A stretch of 64,000 nt of DNA, taken from the IMG/VR virus record IMGVR_UViG_3300036766_002288, positions 123,012 to 187,011 of that record; one strand, 5' to 3'. This DNA comes from a virus. This document shows positions 43,412-53,090 of this stretch, one piece after another. The notes beneath the pieces are model-generated. The model did no database searches, had not been told where the DNA came from, and saw only the letters and a program-made list of their open reading frames with translations. A program made the position numbers and the translations under genes. Every line of letters starts with the position of its first letter. The stretch's first letter is position 1.

Positions 43412-44284
43412 TCATTCCTCTAATTTCGACAACTCATACTCTTTTTTAAATTTAGCATAACGTTCCTCCACCATCATACCACTTGGTTTGCTTCCATGCA
43501 ATATAATTTGGTCTAATTCCAGGCCAATTGTTGTACCATGATTGCAATGATAGAGTAACTTTTGTTTTTGTGGTCTTGGTATTTTTAAGTTACATTTGTG
43601 ATATAAAGTTGAGTAAGTGTTGCAATCTAGGGTTTGAAAGGCTAACCATTTCCAATTTCTTTCTTTATTAAATATCCATAAATTACAACCCGTTTCAAAT
43701 AAACCGTTTTTATTAGGGAAAAGGTCAACATATTCAGGGATTGCCCCAGGTATAAGATATTTGCCAGGGAAATTAGTCTTTAGGTTAACTTGATTTTCTT
43801 CCGATTTGTACCCTCTTATTTTTAATTTATTTTCTAAGAATTTTGGGGTGGGTAGATCATTTTTTCGTACAAGAAGACTGATTTGATTTGGAAAGAAAGT
43901 TGCTGAATGTTCTACTGAATGATGATGTGAACAGCCTATAATGTTTAGGTTATGTTCTTTCATTAAATCAAAATAGATTTCATCTGCTGCATTGTAGAAG
44001 AATAAATCTGGGTCAGATAAAAATATATAGTCGTTTTTTGCTCTATCAATACATTCATGCAAACCAATTGCGTGTTGAATTCCATGTATTTGGTAGTTAG
44101 GACAACCAAACTTAATGAATTTAATCGAACCCACTTGCCATTCTTTATAGAAAGATTTTTCTGCGTCTACTTTTGCCAATAGAACTTCGGAGATAAGTTT
44201 TGTTTTTCTTAGTATTGAGTCCAGAAAGATTTTTTCAAAATATTTTTCTAGGCAGTCTAAGGTCACTGTACACAAACTAATCAT
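43412..44284 (-). CDS. Glycosyltransferase-like protein, family A member 5
   Basis: 290 residues. D-x-D core LSDPDLFFY, then IIGCSHHHSVEHSATFFP, and a GNLI/LYHC-type end. Start overlaps the previous gene by 8 nt. Closest relatives are the four adjacent genes. Confidence 0.75.
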   Translation of the reverse strand: MISLCTVTLDCLEKYFEKIFLDSILRKTKLISEVLLAKVDAEKSFYKEWQVGSIKFIKFGCPNYQIHGIQHAIGLHECIDRAKNDYIFLSDPDLFFYNAADEIYFDLMKEHNLNIIGCSHHHSVEHSATFFPNQISLLVRKNDLPTPKFLENKLKIRGYKSEENQVNLKTNFPGKYLIPGAIPEYVDLFPNKNGLFETGCNLWIFNKERNWKWLAFQTLDCNTYSTLYHKCNLKIPRPQKQKLLYHCNHGTTIGLELDQIILHGSKPSGMMVEERYAKFKKEYELSKLEE

Positions 44285-45152
44285 TTTTCATTTCCTCAAA
44301 TTTCTGGAAGAAGGCTTCTTTTGCTGTGCTTTCTTGCTCTGCGTCGCCTCTTGAACCACTGATTAGATGGTATAGTAACTTGCGATTTTTGATTTTGTCT
44401 ATTCTAATATTACCCCTATTATAGGCAGTATTGTAAAGGTGGCAATCCGTTGTCTGAAATGCTAGCCATCTCCAATTTTTTTCGAGACTCCATAACCATA
44501 GGTTGCAGCCCACGTCAAACAGTCCATAGTCCTTAGATAAATTTTTGTTTGGAAACTTATCATATAAGCCTTCTATTGGGCCTTGTAGCAACCAGTAGCC
44601 ATCCATAGGTTCTGCGGTTTGGTTTTCCACTGTTTCTAAATTGTTTATATGGAGGGCATTTATTAATTTGATTTTACCTTTCAAGAAGGTGTTGGTCGGT
44701 AATGACCGTTTTTTAACCATGCTGTTCGTTATGCAGGGAAACCAAGTGAAGGCTTGTGTCATTGCTGCATGGTGAGAAATACCTATGTAGTCAATATCAT
44801 ATTCGTTGATTAAGTCTAAATATAAGGTTTCAACTGGATGATAGAAAAATACGTCAGGATCGCAGAACATGACGTATTCACTGTTTGCACGTTCAAGACA
44901 TGCGTGCATCCCTAGAGCATGACCATTTGCTAAGCAGTTCCATGTTTTATCTTTCCAAATGTCAAGTAAAGGGTGGCCAAACTGTTTGAATTGTATATTT
45001 CCCTTAGTCCAGACTCTATCGTAGTAGTTTTTTGCATCTATATGGGCAATGATGACTTCTGAGACGTTTTTACAGTGCATGGCTATGGATTCAAATAATG
45101 CTTCTATGAATACATCACACCCAGCGTAAAGAACAGTGCATATACTAACCAT
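44277..45152 (-). CDS. Glycosyltransferase-like protein, family A member 4
   Basis: 291 residues. D-x-D core FCDPDVFFY, then IGISHHAAMTQAFTWFP. Shares RGNIRIDKIKNRKLLYH with the others. 8-nt overlaps at both ends of the operon. Confidence 0.75.
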   Translation of the reverse strand: MVSICTVLYAGCDVFIEALFESIAMHCKNVSEVIIAHIDAKNYYDRVWTKGNIQFKQFGHPLLDIWKDKTWNCLANGHALGMHACLERANSEYVMFCDPDVFFYHPVETLYLDLINEYDIDYIGISHHAAMTQAFTWFPCITNSMVKKRSLPTNTFLKGKIKLINALHINNLETVENQTAEPMDGYWLLQGPIEGLYDKFPNKNLSKDYGLFDVGCNLWLWSLEKNWRWLAFQTTDCHLYNTAYNRGNIRIDKIKNRKLLYHLISGSRGDAEQESTAKEAFFQKFEEMKND

Positions 45153-45990
45153 CTTCGTATGCCTTTTTAAAAGTGTCTAATTCTTCTGTATTTCCCCTTG
45201 AGCCACTCCCTAGATGGTAGAGCAATCTTTCTTTTTTGAATCGTTCTTTCAGCCCAAAGTTGTTTTTGGAGAAACCTACTAAGTGATAAAATAACTTCAT
45301 TTTGTCCAGTCTATAATTTAACTTAATATTGCCCCGACAAAAATTAGTTGTATAATTATGACAATCTGGCGTTTGGAATGCTAGCCATTTACCATTCTTA
45401 AACTTATTCCATAGAGTTAGGTTACTTCCAGTGTCAAAATGACCTTTGGGATTGGGAAATAGATCAGCAAATTTTTCTATTTTGTTTGGGATTAAAAATT
45501 TGCCATCCAATGGTTGGTCGCCGTCTTTTAGATAACCTTTCAGGAAGTCATCCCCAGGTAGTTCTGATTTTTTAATAAGGCAGTTTCCAATCCAGGGGAA
45601 AAATGAGTATGCCATGATTGTGGCACTGTGATGAGAAGCTCCTACTATGCTTAAATCATGTTTATTCATTAAATTAAGATATAGTTCTTCTACAGGATTG
45701 TAGTAGATTATGTCTGGGTCTGAAAGTAATATATAGTCGTTTTTAGCCTTAGCTATACAGGCATGTAGGCCCAGAGCATGTTCAACGCCTTGTTGAGTTC
45801 GTTTGAGTGGATGACCAAATCTGACTATTTTTACATTACCTTTAGTATCTTCGTTTTTATAGTTGTCTATAGCATCGACTTTTGCGATTAATACTTCTGA
45901 AATTAGTTTTGTGTGTCTGACTATAGACTTTAGGAACAATTCCATGAATGGTTCCATTCCATTGAGTTCAACTGTACATAAGGAAATCAT
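45145..45990 (-). CDS. Glycosyltransferase-like protein, family A member 3
   Basis: 281 residues. D-x-D core LSDPDIIYY, then IVGASHHSATIMAYSFFP. RGNIKLNYRLDKMKLFYH. Contains an internal near-repeat of KxxLLYHLGSGSRG at the C terminus. Overlaps neighbours by 4 and 8 nt. Confidence 0.75.
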   Translation of the reverse strand: MISLCTVELNGMEPFMELFLKSIVRHTKLISEVLIAKVDAIDNYKNEDTKGNVKIVRFGHPLKRTQQGVEHALGLHACIAKAKNDYILLSDPDIIYYNPVEELYLNLMNKHDLSIVGASHHSATIMAYSFFPWIGNCLIKKSELPGDDFLKGYLKDGDQPLDGKFLIPNKIEKFADLFPNPKGHFDTGSNLTLWNKFKNGKWLAFQTPDCHNYTTNFCRGNIKLNYRLDKMKLFYHLVGFSKNNFGLKERFKKERLLYHLGSGSRGNTEELDTFKKAYEDG

Positions 45991-46817
45991 TCTGCCTCCT
46001 TGGACTGGTCATAAGCATTTATAAAAGTATCCCAATCCCTGCCATTTGAGCCGCCGACTACATGATAGATGAGTTTTTGTTTAGGTAACTTGTCTATTTT
46101 TATATTGCCCCTATTACAGGTAGTTGAATAGGTGTGGCAGTCTGTCGTTTGAAATGACAGATATTTCCAATTTTTTTCTTGTGCCCATAGCCAGAGATTA
46201 CAGGAAGTGTCGAAATAACATGGTGCATATCTTGGATTTTTATTTGGAAATTTGTCATGATGTTCTGGCAAAGGGCTTTCAATCAAATACTTACCATCGG
46301 CCAGTTTATAATCATCATCAGGTCTTAAATCCTTGACGTGTAGAACCCCGAGTCGATATTTTAGTTGTCCTTTCATCCAATTTGGGTCGGGTAGGTCTGA
46401 TTTTTTCACCATTGAACAGACGACATATGGGAAGAAGGTATAAGCTTGGATTACTGATGCATGGTGAGAACAACCTATGTAGTTTATCCCGTATTTGTGC
46501 ATTAAATCCAGATACAACTTTTCTACTGGAGAGTAAAAGAAAATGTCTGGATCGCAAAACAGAAGGTAGTCGTTAGTGGCCCTATCTATGCAGGCGTGCA
46601 GACCCAACGGATGACCATACCACATATGCTGTGCCATGTGCCCAAACATGTGGAATTTTATTCCTCTTTCTGTCCAGGTTTTATCTAAGCTAGAGTCAGA
46701 ATCAACTTTGGCTATTAGCACTTCAGACACTAGTTCTGTTTTACGAAGGACAGAATCTAGCATTATTTTGATATGTTCTTGCAGTGAATCTATTAGAACA
46801 ACGCAAATTGTAATCAT
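45987..46817 (-). CDS. Glycosyltransferase-like protein, family A member 2
   Basis: 276 residues. D-x-D core FCDPDIFFY, then YIGCSHHASVIQAYTFFP and RGNIKIDKLPKQKLIYH. ATGA-type overlaps with both neighbours. Confidence 0.75.
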   Translation of the reverse strand: MITICVVLIDSLQEHIKIMLDSVLRKTELVSEVLIAKVDSDSSLDKTWTERGIKFHMFGHMAQHMWYGHPLGLHACIDRATNDYLLFCDPDIFFYSPVEKLYLDLMHKYGINYIGCSHHASVIQAYTFFPYVVCSMVKKSDLPDPNWMKGQLKYRLGVLHVKDLRPDDDYKLADGKYLIESPLPEHHDKFPNKNPRYAPCYFDTSCNLWLWAQEKNWKYLSFQTTDCHTYSTTCNRGNIKIDKLPKQKLIYHVVGGSNGRDWDTFINAYDQSKEAE

Positions 46818-47632
46818 GAATTTTCATATTCCTTTTTAAATTCTTCGAATTCATCGTCTCTCATGTTTGAGCCACCAACGTTATGGTATGCAAGTTTTTG
46901 AAAGGGTAATTTCCCAGGTTTTATATTGCCCCTAATATATTTTGTTGTGTAGATGTGGCAATCGTCCGTTTGGAATGATAGCCATTTCCAGTTGTTTAAT
47001 TTAGCCCAAGCCCAGACTTTACATCCAGTATCGAATACTCCGTCTTTATTTGGATATAATTCAGTACACACCCTAATTAAGCCTGGAGCAAGGAATTTAC
47101 CATCGTAACTAGTATATGAAGTTTCATCTTCATGCATTTCTTTAATCCTGAACATGCCATAGAATTTGAATTGGCCCTTTAACCAATCTTCACCTGGCAA
47201 ATCTTTTTTGTTCATTAAAGTGGCATATACACATGGGAAGAAGGTCATTGCATGGTTTACTGCTGAATTATGCGATAACCCAATGTAATTTAGTTCATAT
47301 TTATTTATCAAATTTATGTAAAGTTCGTCTATGGCTGAATACCAGAAGGTATCTACATCACCTATCATCACGTATTCATTTTGGCTTCTATCAATGCAAT
47401 GATGCAGATTTATGGCATGTTCTAGAGATTGTTGGTGCCTTACACCAGTAAATGTGCCGAATTTAGTGAATTTTATCCCGTTTTTTGTCCAAGTTTCATT
47501 AAGACTCGGTGGGCTATCTGTCTTGGCAATAAGCACCTCGGAGATCAGTTTACTCCTGTTCACTAGAGATTCCAGGAGGTAGGGCAGGTATCTTTCTGTC
47601 TGGTCTAGGGTTACAGTGCAATAAGAAATCAT
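46814..47632 (-). CDS. Glycosyltransferase-like protein, family A member 1
   Basis: 272 residues. First gene of the tandem array. D-x-D core IGDVDTFWY, then YIGLSHNSAVNHAMTFFP and RGNIKPGKLPFQKLAYH. Divergent from the gene at 47667 with only 34 nt between starts. Confidence 0.75.
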   Translation of the reverse strand: MISYCTVTLDQTERYLPYLLESLVNRSKLISEVLIAKTDSPPSLNETWTKNGIKFTKFGTFTGVRHQQSLEHAINLHHCIDRSQNEYVMIGDVDTFWYSAIDELYINLINKYELNYIGLSHNSAVNHAMTFFPCVYATLMNKKDLPGEDWLKGQFKFYGMFRIKEMHEDETSYTSYDGKFLAPGLIRVCTELYPNKDGVFDTGCKVWAWAKLNNWKWLSFQTDDCHIYTTKYIRGNIKPGKLPFQKLAYHNVGGSNMRDDEFEEFKKEYENS

Positions 47633-47666
47633 GATAAAATTTTTTCAATGCCGCTAATTTAAGTTA

Positions 47667-48167
47667 ATGGTTACGAGCGGCTTAGGCATAAATGTTTTGG
47701 TGAACTCAACTTACAATATTCCAGGGGACTGGATGGCGTTTAGTTTATGTTATTCCATACATAAATTTTTACCAGACGCCAGTATTTTCATTAAATATAC
47801 CAAAAAATCTCAAGTTAGCAAGCAATTATTCAGGTGGATAACCAGCTTGAACATCAAGAATATCAGTAAATTATCTGAGCCATTTCTTAACTTGGAATCA
47901 ACCTTCATCATGATTAGACCTATGGAAACAGTTGTTTTTGACCTAGCGGAAGTGTGTTCAGAGGTCAAGGAAGATAAATTTACACCATTTGTATCTTACC
48001 AAAAAGGATGTGGTAAGTTTGTTGTGGAGGAGTGGATAAATAAAGAGGAGTATCCATTTGCTCAAGCTGATAGTTTTATGACAGAGGATGTGTGTGCCAA
48101 TGAAATTCAAGTATTAAAGCTTTGGAGACAAATGAATACTTTATATCCCTTGCTTACACGAGGTTAA
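47667..48167 (+). CDS. Hypothetical protein, 166 aa
   Basis: Starts VTSGLGINVLVNSTYNI. Alpha/beta sequence with IFIKYTKKSQVSKQLFRWI. Adjacent to the glycosyltransferase array and perhaps related to it; no family recognised. Confidence 0.55.
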   Translation: MVTSGLGINVLVNSTYNIPGDWMAFSLCYSIHKFLPDASIFIKYTKKSQVSKQLFRWITSLNIKNISKLSEPFLNLESTFIMIRPMETVVFDLAEVCSEVKEDKFTPFVSYQKGCGKFVVEEWINKEEYPFAQADSFMTEDVCANEIQVLKLWRQMNTLYPLLTRG

Positions 48168-48169
48168 TT

Positions 48170-48496
48170 ATGAAAAGATTTGACTACGATGAAAACGAAG
48201 ATGATGACCTATTCCCAGATACTGATGGCATGGGTGATGAAGAAATTTTGAACGCCGAATATATTAAAGTCCTTGAGAAAAGAGAATTAGTTGAAGCAAT
48301 TAAACTTCAATTAATGCAAAGGGAGTTAAATTCTTTCGTTTTAACCGAGGCACTAAAGTATTTGGAAAAAAATTGGTTTTGGAGATTTAAATCTAAAAAA
48401 AAGAAACTAGAGTTAATAGTAGAGACATATCAACTTTTTAAGGCATTAGTGGATATGGAGTCTCAAGGAGAAACAGAAGTTGAGGAACAAGAGTAA
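48170..48496 (+). CDS. Small acidic coiled-coil protein, 108 aa
   Basis: ATG 48170, 2 nt after the previous stop. Acidic N terminus (YDENEDDDLFPDTDG), helical middle, acidic end. Unknown. Confidence 0.6.
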   Translation: MKRFDYDENEDDDLFPDTDGMGDEEILNAEYIKVLEKRELVEAIKLQLMQRELNSFVLTEALKYLEKNWFWRFKSKKKKLELIVETYQLFKALVDMESQGETEVEEQE

Positions 48497-48507
48497 GGAG
48501 GTGTATC

Positions 48508-48801
48508 ATGCCGCAATACACCTTTAAATGTTTGAAGTGTTCACGTTGCTATACAGAATTAGCTGAATGGGACGAAACAAATAAATACAAGGGCGTTAAA
48601 TGTCCACATTGTAAGTCAAAGAAAAAAGAAAGAACCTTTGATTATAATGTTAATTGCACTTTTGGTAATCCTAAAGAGAGTAGTAAGTGGGATAATTTTG
48701 GTTATAGGGCTGGCTATAACATGGAAGGTGCCAAAAATGACCGTCGCAAAGCTGCGGCTAAATCACATATGGGCATTGATCCTTATCCTAATATGTCTTA
48801 A
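48508..48801 (+). CDS. FmdB-type zinc-ribbon protein
   Basis: 97 residues. Starts PQYTFKCLKCSRCYTE and has CPHCKS, the FmdB-like single zinc ribbon. AAGGAGG upstream. Role unknown. Confidence 0.75.
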   Translation: MPQYTFKCLKCSRCYTELAEWDETNKYKGVKCPHCKSKKKERTFDYNVNCTFGNPKESSKWDNFGYRAGYNMEGAKNDRRKAAAKSHMGIDPYPNMS

Positions 48802-48816
48802 ATTTTTAAAATTAGA

Positions 48817-48845
48817 TTGTTTTGATATAAAGCATACTGTATAGT
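48817..48845 (+). promoter_or_regulatory. Possible sigma70-type promoter for prkA
   Basis: TTGTTT, 17-nt spacer, TATAGT (48840-48845), about 30 nt before the prkA start. Confidence 0.5.
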
Positions 48846-48875
48846 TATAAATTACAGACCCTATGGAGTTAAAGT

Positions 48876-50957
48876 ATGGAGAAATCCCTTAATTTAGACC
48901 GCATTGCTGCTAAGTTTAACGTTGAAGAATTCAACACCCTTAATGAGGAAATGAGTTTTTCTGAGTATTTGGACAAAGTATATGCCAACCCATTGCTGAT
49001 TAGAACTGCGTATCAAAGACTTTATGATATGGTTGTCAGTGAAGGCATGGAAGAAATATATGAGAACAAAGAGAAGTTGTTTAGATATAAGTTCTTCGAT
49101 AACCCAGAAATCCCTATTTTTGGCTTGCACAAGCCTTTGAACGAGCTAGTTAAGTTCTTCAGGGGTGCTGCTGGTGGCTATGGTACCGAAAAGAGAATTC
49201 TTCTTCTTCATGGTCCAGTAGGTTCTTCCAAATCGACCATTCTTAGATTAATCAAACATGGCCTTGAGAAATATACGGCAAAGCCTGAAGGGGCATGGTA
49301 TTCCTTTAAGTGGATTAATCTGCCAACAGGTAAAGATGGCATTTATACCCATTGCGAAAATGATTGCCCAATGCACGAAGAACCTATCAAACTTATCCCT
49401 AAGCAATTGAGAAAGAAAGTCATTGCTGAATTGAATGAGATTCATCAGGAAAACTTGGCTGATAAGGACAAAAATGCTGCTTATACCCTAACCTGCATCG
49501 GTGAACTTGATCCACGTTGCCGTAAGTTTATGAAGGAATTGATGATAAAGGAGAAGGGGAATTGGAAAGTAGTCCTTGATAAGTATATCAGAGTTGTGAG
49601 AAAGGTTCACTCTGAAAGTGACCGTTGTGGCATTGCTACCTTCCAGCCAAAGGACGAAAAGAACCAGGATGCTACAGAACTAACTGGTGATATTGATTTT
49701 GGTAAGATCGGTCAATTTGGTGCAGATTCTGATTCCAGAGCATTCAGTTTTGATGGTGAATTGTGTGTGGGTAATCGTGGTGTCGTTGAATTCATCGAAA
49801 TGCTCAAACTTGCACAAGAATTCCTATATGACCTATTAGGCGCAAGCCAAGAACGTCAAATCAAACCCAAGAAGTTCTCGCAGATTTCAATTGATGAAGC
49901 AATCATAGGTCATACTAACAATCCAGAATATGAGAGACTTAAGAGCAATCAATATATGGAAGCTCTTAAGGATAGAACTGTAAAGATTGATATTCCTTAC
50001 TTGCTGAGTTGGGCAGATGAGACAAGAGTATTAGAACAGGATTATGGAACTGGCAAAGTAAAACAGCATGTCGCACCTCATACGTTAGAAATCGCAAGTT
50101 TGTGGTGTATTTTGACACGTTTGGAAGATGACAAGGATGGCAAACTTACTCTTGTACAAAAGGCAAAGCTTTATAATGGAGAAATACTTCCTGGCTATAC
50201 AGAAGATACCATTAAAGAACTACATGACAAACACCCAAATGAAGGGCTAAAGTTTGGTGTCAGTGCCCGTTATTCACAGGACAAGATCAGTAATTGCTTG
50301 AGCAACAATCACGATTACATCAGTCCTTTCATGGTCCTACATGAGATTAAGGAAGGTCTAGGCAACAACACATTAATCAACAAGAAGGAAGAGTTGGCCC
50401 ACTATTATAATTGTGTGGATTTAACGATCAAGGAGTTTAATAAAATCCTCATGGACGAGGTAAGAAAGGCATTAGTGGGCGATGAGAAGGTAATTGAAAG
50501 ACTGTGTGCGAATTATATTGAGAATATCTTGGCGTATATCAGAAAGTCCAAGGTTAAGAATAAGTTTACGGGTAGGGATGAACCGCCAAATGAACGTTTG
50601 ATGCGTTCTATCGAAGAAAAGATTGGTATCCCAGATCAAGGTGTTGACGATTTTCGTCGCACAATTGCTGCTTTCATTGGTGATATGGCTAATAGCGACA
50701 AGAAATTCCGTTGGGACAGCAATCCTGAGTTAAAACAGGCTTTGCAAGACAAGTTGTTCGAAGATACACAAGATCATATTAAGCTATCAACGCTTAATGT
50801 ATCAGAGGCAACTGTAGTACAACCAGATATCCAAGAAAAAATCGACCAGATCAAGAAGAGACTTATCGACCAATATGGATATAACGAAAGGTCTGCTTCG
50901 GATGTTTTGGATTATGTTGGAAGTTTGTTCGCTCAGAATAAGACTGAGGAGAAGTAA
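48876..50957 (+). CDS. prkA: PrkA-type serine kinase with AAA domain
   Basis: 693 residues. PrkA family: Walker A LLHGPVGSSKST (about 106-117) in an AAA-like domain, followed by the C-terminal kinase-like half. Length close to PrkA/YeaG (about 640-680). It phosphorylates partners under stress in bacteria; YeaG acts with YeaH in E. coli. Here followed by a macro-domain gene, DUF444 and SpoVR. GGAG upstream; terminator downstream. Confidence 0.92.
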   Translation: MEKSLNLDRIAAKFNVEEFNTLNEEMSFSEYLDKVYANPLLIRTAYQRLYDMVVSEGMEEIYENKEKLFRYKFFDNPEIPIFGLHKPLNELVKFFRGAAGGYGTEKRILLLHGPVGSSKSTILRLIKHGLEKYTAKPEGAWYSFKWINLPTGKDGIYTHCENDCPMHEEPIKLIPKQLRKKVIAELNEIHQENLADKDKNAAYTLTCIGELDPRCRKFMKELMIKEKGNWKVVLDKYIRVVRKVHSESDRCGIATFQPKDEKNQDATELTGDIDFGKIGQFGADSDSRAFSFDGELCVGNRGVVEFIEMLKLAQEFLYDLLGASQERQIKPKKFSQISIDEAIIGHTNNPEYERLKSNQYMEALKDRTVKIDIPYLLSWADETRVLEQDYGTGKVKQHVAPHTLEIASLWCILTRLEDDKDGKLTLVQKAKLYNGEILPGYTEDTIKELHDKHPNEGLKFGVSARYSQDKISNCLSNNHDYISPFMVLHEIKEGLGNNTLINKKEELAHYYNCVDLTIKEFNKILMDEVRKALVGDEKVIERLCANYIENILAYIRKSKVKNKFTGRDEPPNERLMRSIEEKIGIPDQGVDDFRRTIAAFIGDMANSDKKFRWDSNPELKQALQDKLFEDTQDHIKLSTLNVSEATVVQPDIQEKIDQIKKRLIDQYGYNERSASDVLDYVGSLFAQNKTEEK

Positions 50958-50960
50958 TTT

Positions 50961-51001
50961 AACGGACCTTCTGCCTAATTACGCAGAAGGTCCGTTTTTC
51001 T
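50961..51001 (+). terminator. Terminator after prkA
   Basis: 14-bp stem (50961-50974 with 50983-50996), loop of 8, then TTTTCTT. Confidence 0.85.
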
Positions 51002-51013
51002 TAGGAGACTAAT

Positions 51014-51244
51014 ATGTTTAATCCTTGGTTATTTAGGCATCAGTTTCCAGTAGGTAGTCAAGTTGAAATATTAAGGGAAGGGACGCTTGATGTTTATCAA
51101 GAGAAAATGGTTGGTAAAATAGGCACTGTTACGAATGTTGACTTTTTTAACGAATGGGTAGGTGTGCATATTGATGGTGGTCCTAAATGGATTTGTAACG
51201 TAAGGAGTTCAGATGAAATTTTATTTAAGAGATCGCAACCCTAA
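51014..51244 (+). CDS. Small KOW/SH3-like protein, 76 aa
   Basis: FPVGSQVEILREG and MVGKIGTVTNVDFFNEW form a KOW/SH3-type barrel, then VRSSDEILFK. Overlaps the next gene by 32 nt. Unknown partner. Confidence 0.5.
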   Translation: MFNPWLFRHQFPVGSQVEILREGTLDVYQEKMVGKIGTVTNVDFFNEWVGVHIDGGPKWICNVRSSDEILFKRSQP

Positions 51245-51803
51245 AATCACGGAAGCATGGCAGATGTTCTTTAAAGACAATCCTGACTTTGATGTGTCTA
51301 CAGGGAATATATTCGAAGGGCCAAAAACTGATGCAATCATAAGTCCTGCAAATAGTTTTGGGTTCATGTGCGGTGGTATTGATGCAGTTTACACTGCTTT
51401 ATTCGGTGTCCAACTACAAAATAGACTGCAAGCTTTGATTAAAGAACAGTTTTTTGGTGAGATACCAGTAGGTCAAGCCGCAATTATTGAGACCAATCAT
51501 ACAAGACATAAGTGGCTTATTTGTGCCCCAACTATGCGAGTACCAGATGTTGTCAAAGGTACCGTGAACGCTTTTCTAGCTTTTAGGGCATCATTACTGG
51601 TGGTCAAACATTTCAACGAATATTCAGACACTCCTATTGAATCAATTCTGTGTCCAGGTCTTGGCACTGCTGTAGGAGAATTAACTTCATGGAGTTGTGC
51701 CAGACAGATGTATGAAGCATATAAGGCAATTTGGCTAGGACAGCCTAAAGACCCAACTGATATTGCCGATATATTTTGCCAAAACAGGGAGTTAGCTCAG
51801 TGA
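51213..51803 (+). CDS. Macro-domain protein
   Basis: 196 residues. DAIISPANSFGFMCGGIDAVY is the ADP-ribose-binding macro motif (Asn, Gly-rich loop), later ILCPGLGTAVGELT. It would bind or hydrolyse ADP-ribose adducts. TGA at 51801 is followed in frame by 18 codons with coding-like composition. AAGGAG upstream. Confidence 0.78.
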   Translation: MKFYLRDRNPKITEAWQMFFKDNPDFDVSTGNIFEGPKTDAIISPANSFGFMCGGIDAVYTALFGVQLQNRLQALIKEQFFGEIPVGQAAIIETNHTRHKWLICAPTMRVPDVVKGTVNAFLAFRASLLVVKHFNEYSDTPIESILCPGLGTAVGELTSWSCARQMYEAYKAIWLGQPKDPTDIADIFCQNRELAQ

Positions 51804-51908
51804 GAAAAATATGTCAAGCATGATAAGAAGCCTGATGACACTGAATTCATTGAACATTAAGATTGATTTGGCATTAAGACATGTATATAATAATGGAGGA
51901 GGTGTCAT

Positions 51909-53090
51909 ATCCCTAAGACAATCGACGAAGACCACAAACATTTTATTGATGTTATTGATGGCAAGCTAAGAAAAGAGCTTAAAAAATATATTAAAACAAA
52001 CCGTTTCGTTCGGCTCAGGGGCAAAAACGGTCATGCAGTAGTGTCACTTCCAACGATTGATATTCCACATTTCACTTGTGGTGAAGGTAATACAGGCGTA
52101 GGTCGCGGTCCAGGTAAGCCTGGTGATGTTTTCAAGAAAGATAAAGAAAAAGGCAATGGAAATGAAGCTGGTGAAGATGAAGGCGAAGGAATGCTTGTTA
52201 ACGTTCCTATTGAATATTTTATAGACGAATTTGGTAATGAATTGAAATTACCACCGTTGCTGCCAAAGCCGACAGAGACTTTCGAAGATGTTAAAATCAA
52301 GTATAATGACATTTCTAAATCAGGTCCAGAATCATTGCGACATAATCGCAGAACAATTCTTCAAGCCTTGAGGAGACAAGCTTCTCAAGGTGAATTAGAG
52401 AAGTTCTTAGAGGTTCCTGGCAGTACTGACCCGATTAGGGTTATCCAACCTATTAATAGTGACCGTCGTTATCGTCAATATAAGCAAATCAGGATTCCTA
52501 GTACACAAGCGGTTGTCATGTTTGGGCGGGATGGTTCTGGGTCGATCAATGATGAAAAGTGTGAAATAATAAGTGACATGGCATATTGGATTGATAAGTG
52601 GGTAAGGCGGTTCTATGAAAAAGTAGAAGTTTGTTACTATTGGCATGATGTTGTGGCCAAGGAAGTGGATGAAGATACTTTCTATAAGTTGCGACATGGT
52701 GGTGGTACGATGTGTAGTTCTTGTACTAAAATGATGGCTAGTGAGTTCGAGAATAGATTTCCGCCTAATAAGTGGAATATATACTGTTTTTATTTCACTG
52801 ATGGTGATAATTGGAGTGGCGACACTCCTAAGTTTATAGAAGATTTAAAGGTTAAGTTCGCACCGAATATATGTAATCTATTCGGTGTTACACAGGTTTT
52901 GCCTGATGGCAGTGTGACTGTAAAAGATGCCGTTGATGAAGCTGACTTGCCTAATGTTCGTACCACCGCTATAGGAAGTGAAGGTGGGCATGATTCTTGG
53001 TCAAGTGAGGCAAGAATGACAGAAGACGAAAGAAACGAAGCTATTAAGCAAGCACTTAAGAAATTATTAAGTGTCGAAGAGGGTGCATAA
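51909..53090 (+). CDS. DUF444 (YeaH-like) VWA protein, apparent AUC start
   Basis: 393 residues if initiated at ATC 51909. GGAGGAGG lies 6 nt upstream, the frame is open from the stop at 51891, and codons before 52041 encode a conserved DUF444 N-terminal region (DEDHKHFIDVIDGKLRKE). The first ordinary start is GTG 52041, which would remove this region. VWA core: VVMFGRDGSGSINDEK (MIDAS), YWHDVVAKEVDEDTFYK and ITDGDNW-like FTDGDNWSGD. YeaH is the partner of PrkA/YeaG. SpoVR starts immediately after. Confidence 0.85.
   Translation: MPKTIDEDHKHFIDVIDGKLRKELKKYIKTNRFVRLRGKNGHAVVSLPTIDIPHFTCGEGNTGVGRGPGKPGDVFKKDKEKGNGNEAGEDEGEGMLVNVPIEYFIDEFGNELKLPPLLPKPTETFEDVKIKYNDISKSGPESLRHNRRTILQALRRQASQGELEKFLEVPGSTDPIRVIQPINSDRRYRQYKQIRIPSTQAVVMFGRDGSGSINDEKCEIISDMAYWIDKWVRRFYEKVEVCYYWHDVVAKEVDEDTFYKLRHGGGTMCSSCTKMMASEFENRFPPNKWNIYCFYFTDGDNWSGDTPKFIEDLKVKFAPNICNLFGVTQVLPDGSVTVKDAVDEADLPNVRTTAIGSEGGHDSWSSEARMTEDERNEAIKQALKKLLSVEEGA

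Noticed and set aside
51893-51916. Programmed +1 frameshift at CCC-TAA before DUF444
   Set aside because: ATG 51893 has no ribosome site of its own, while GGAGGAGG is best placed for ATC 51909; kept only as an alternative.
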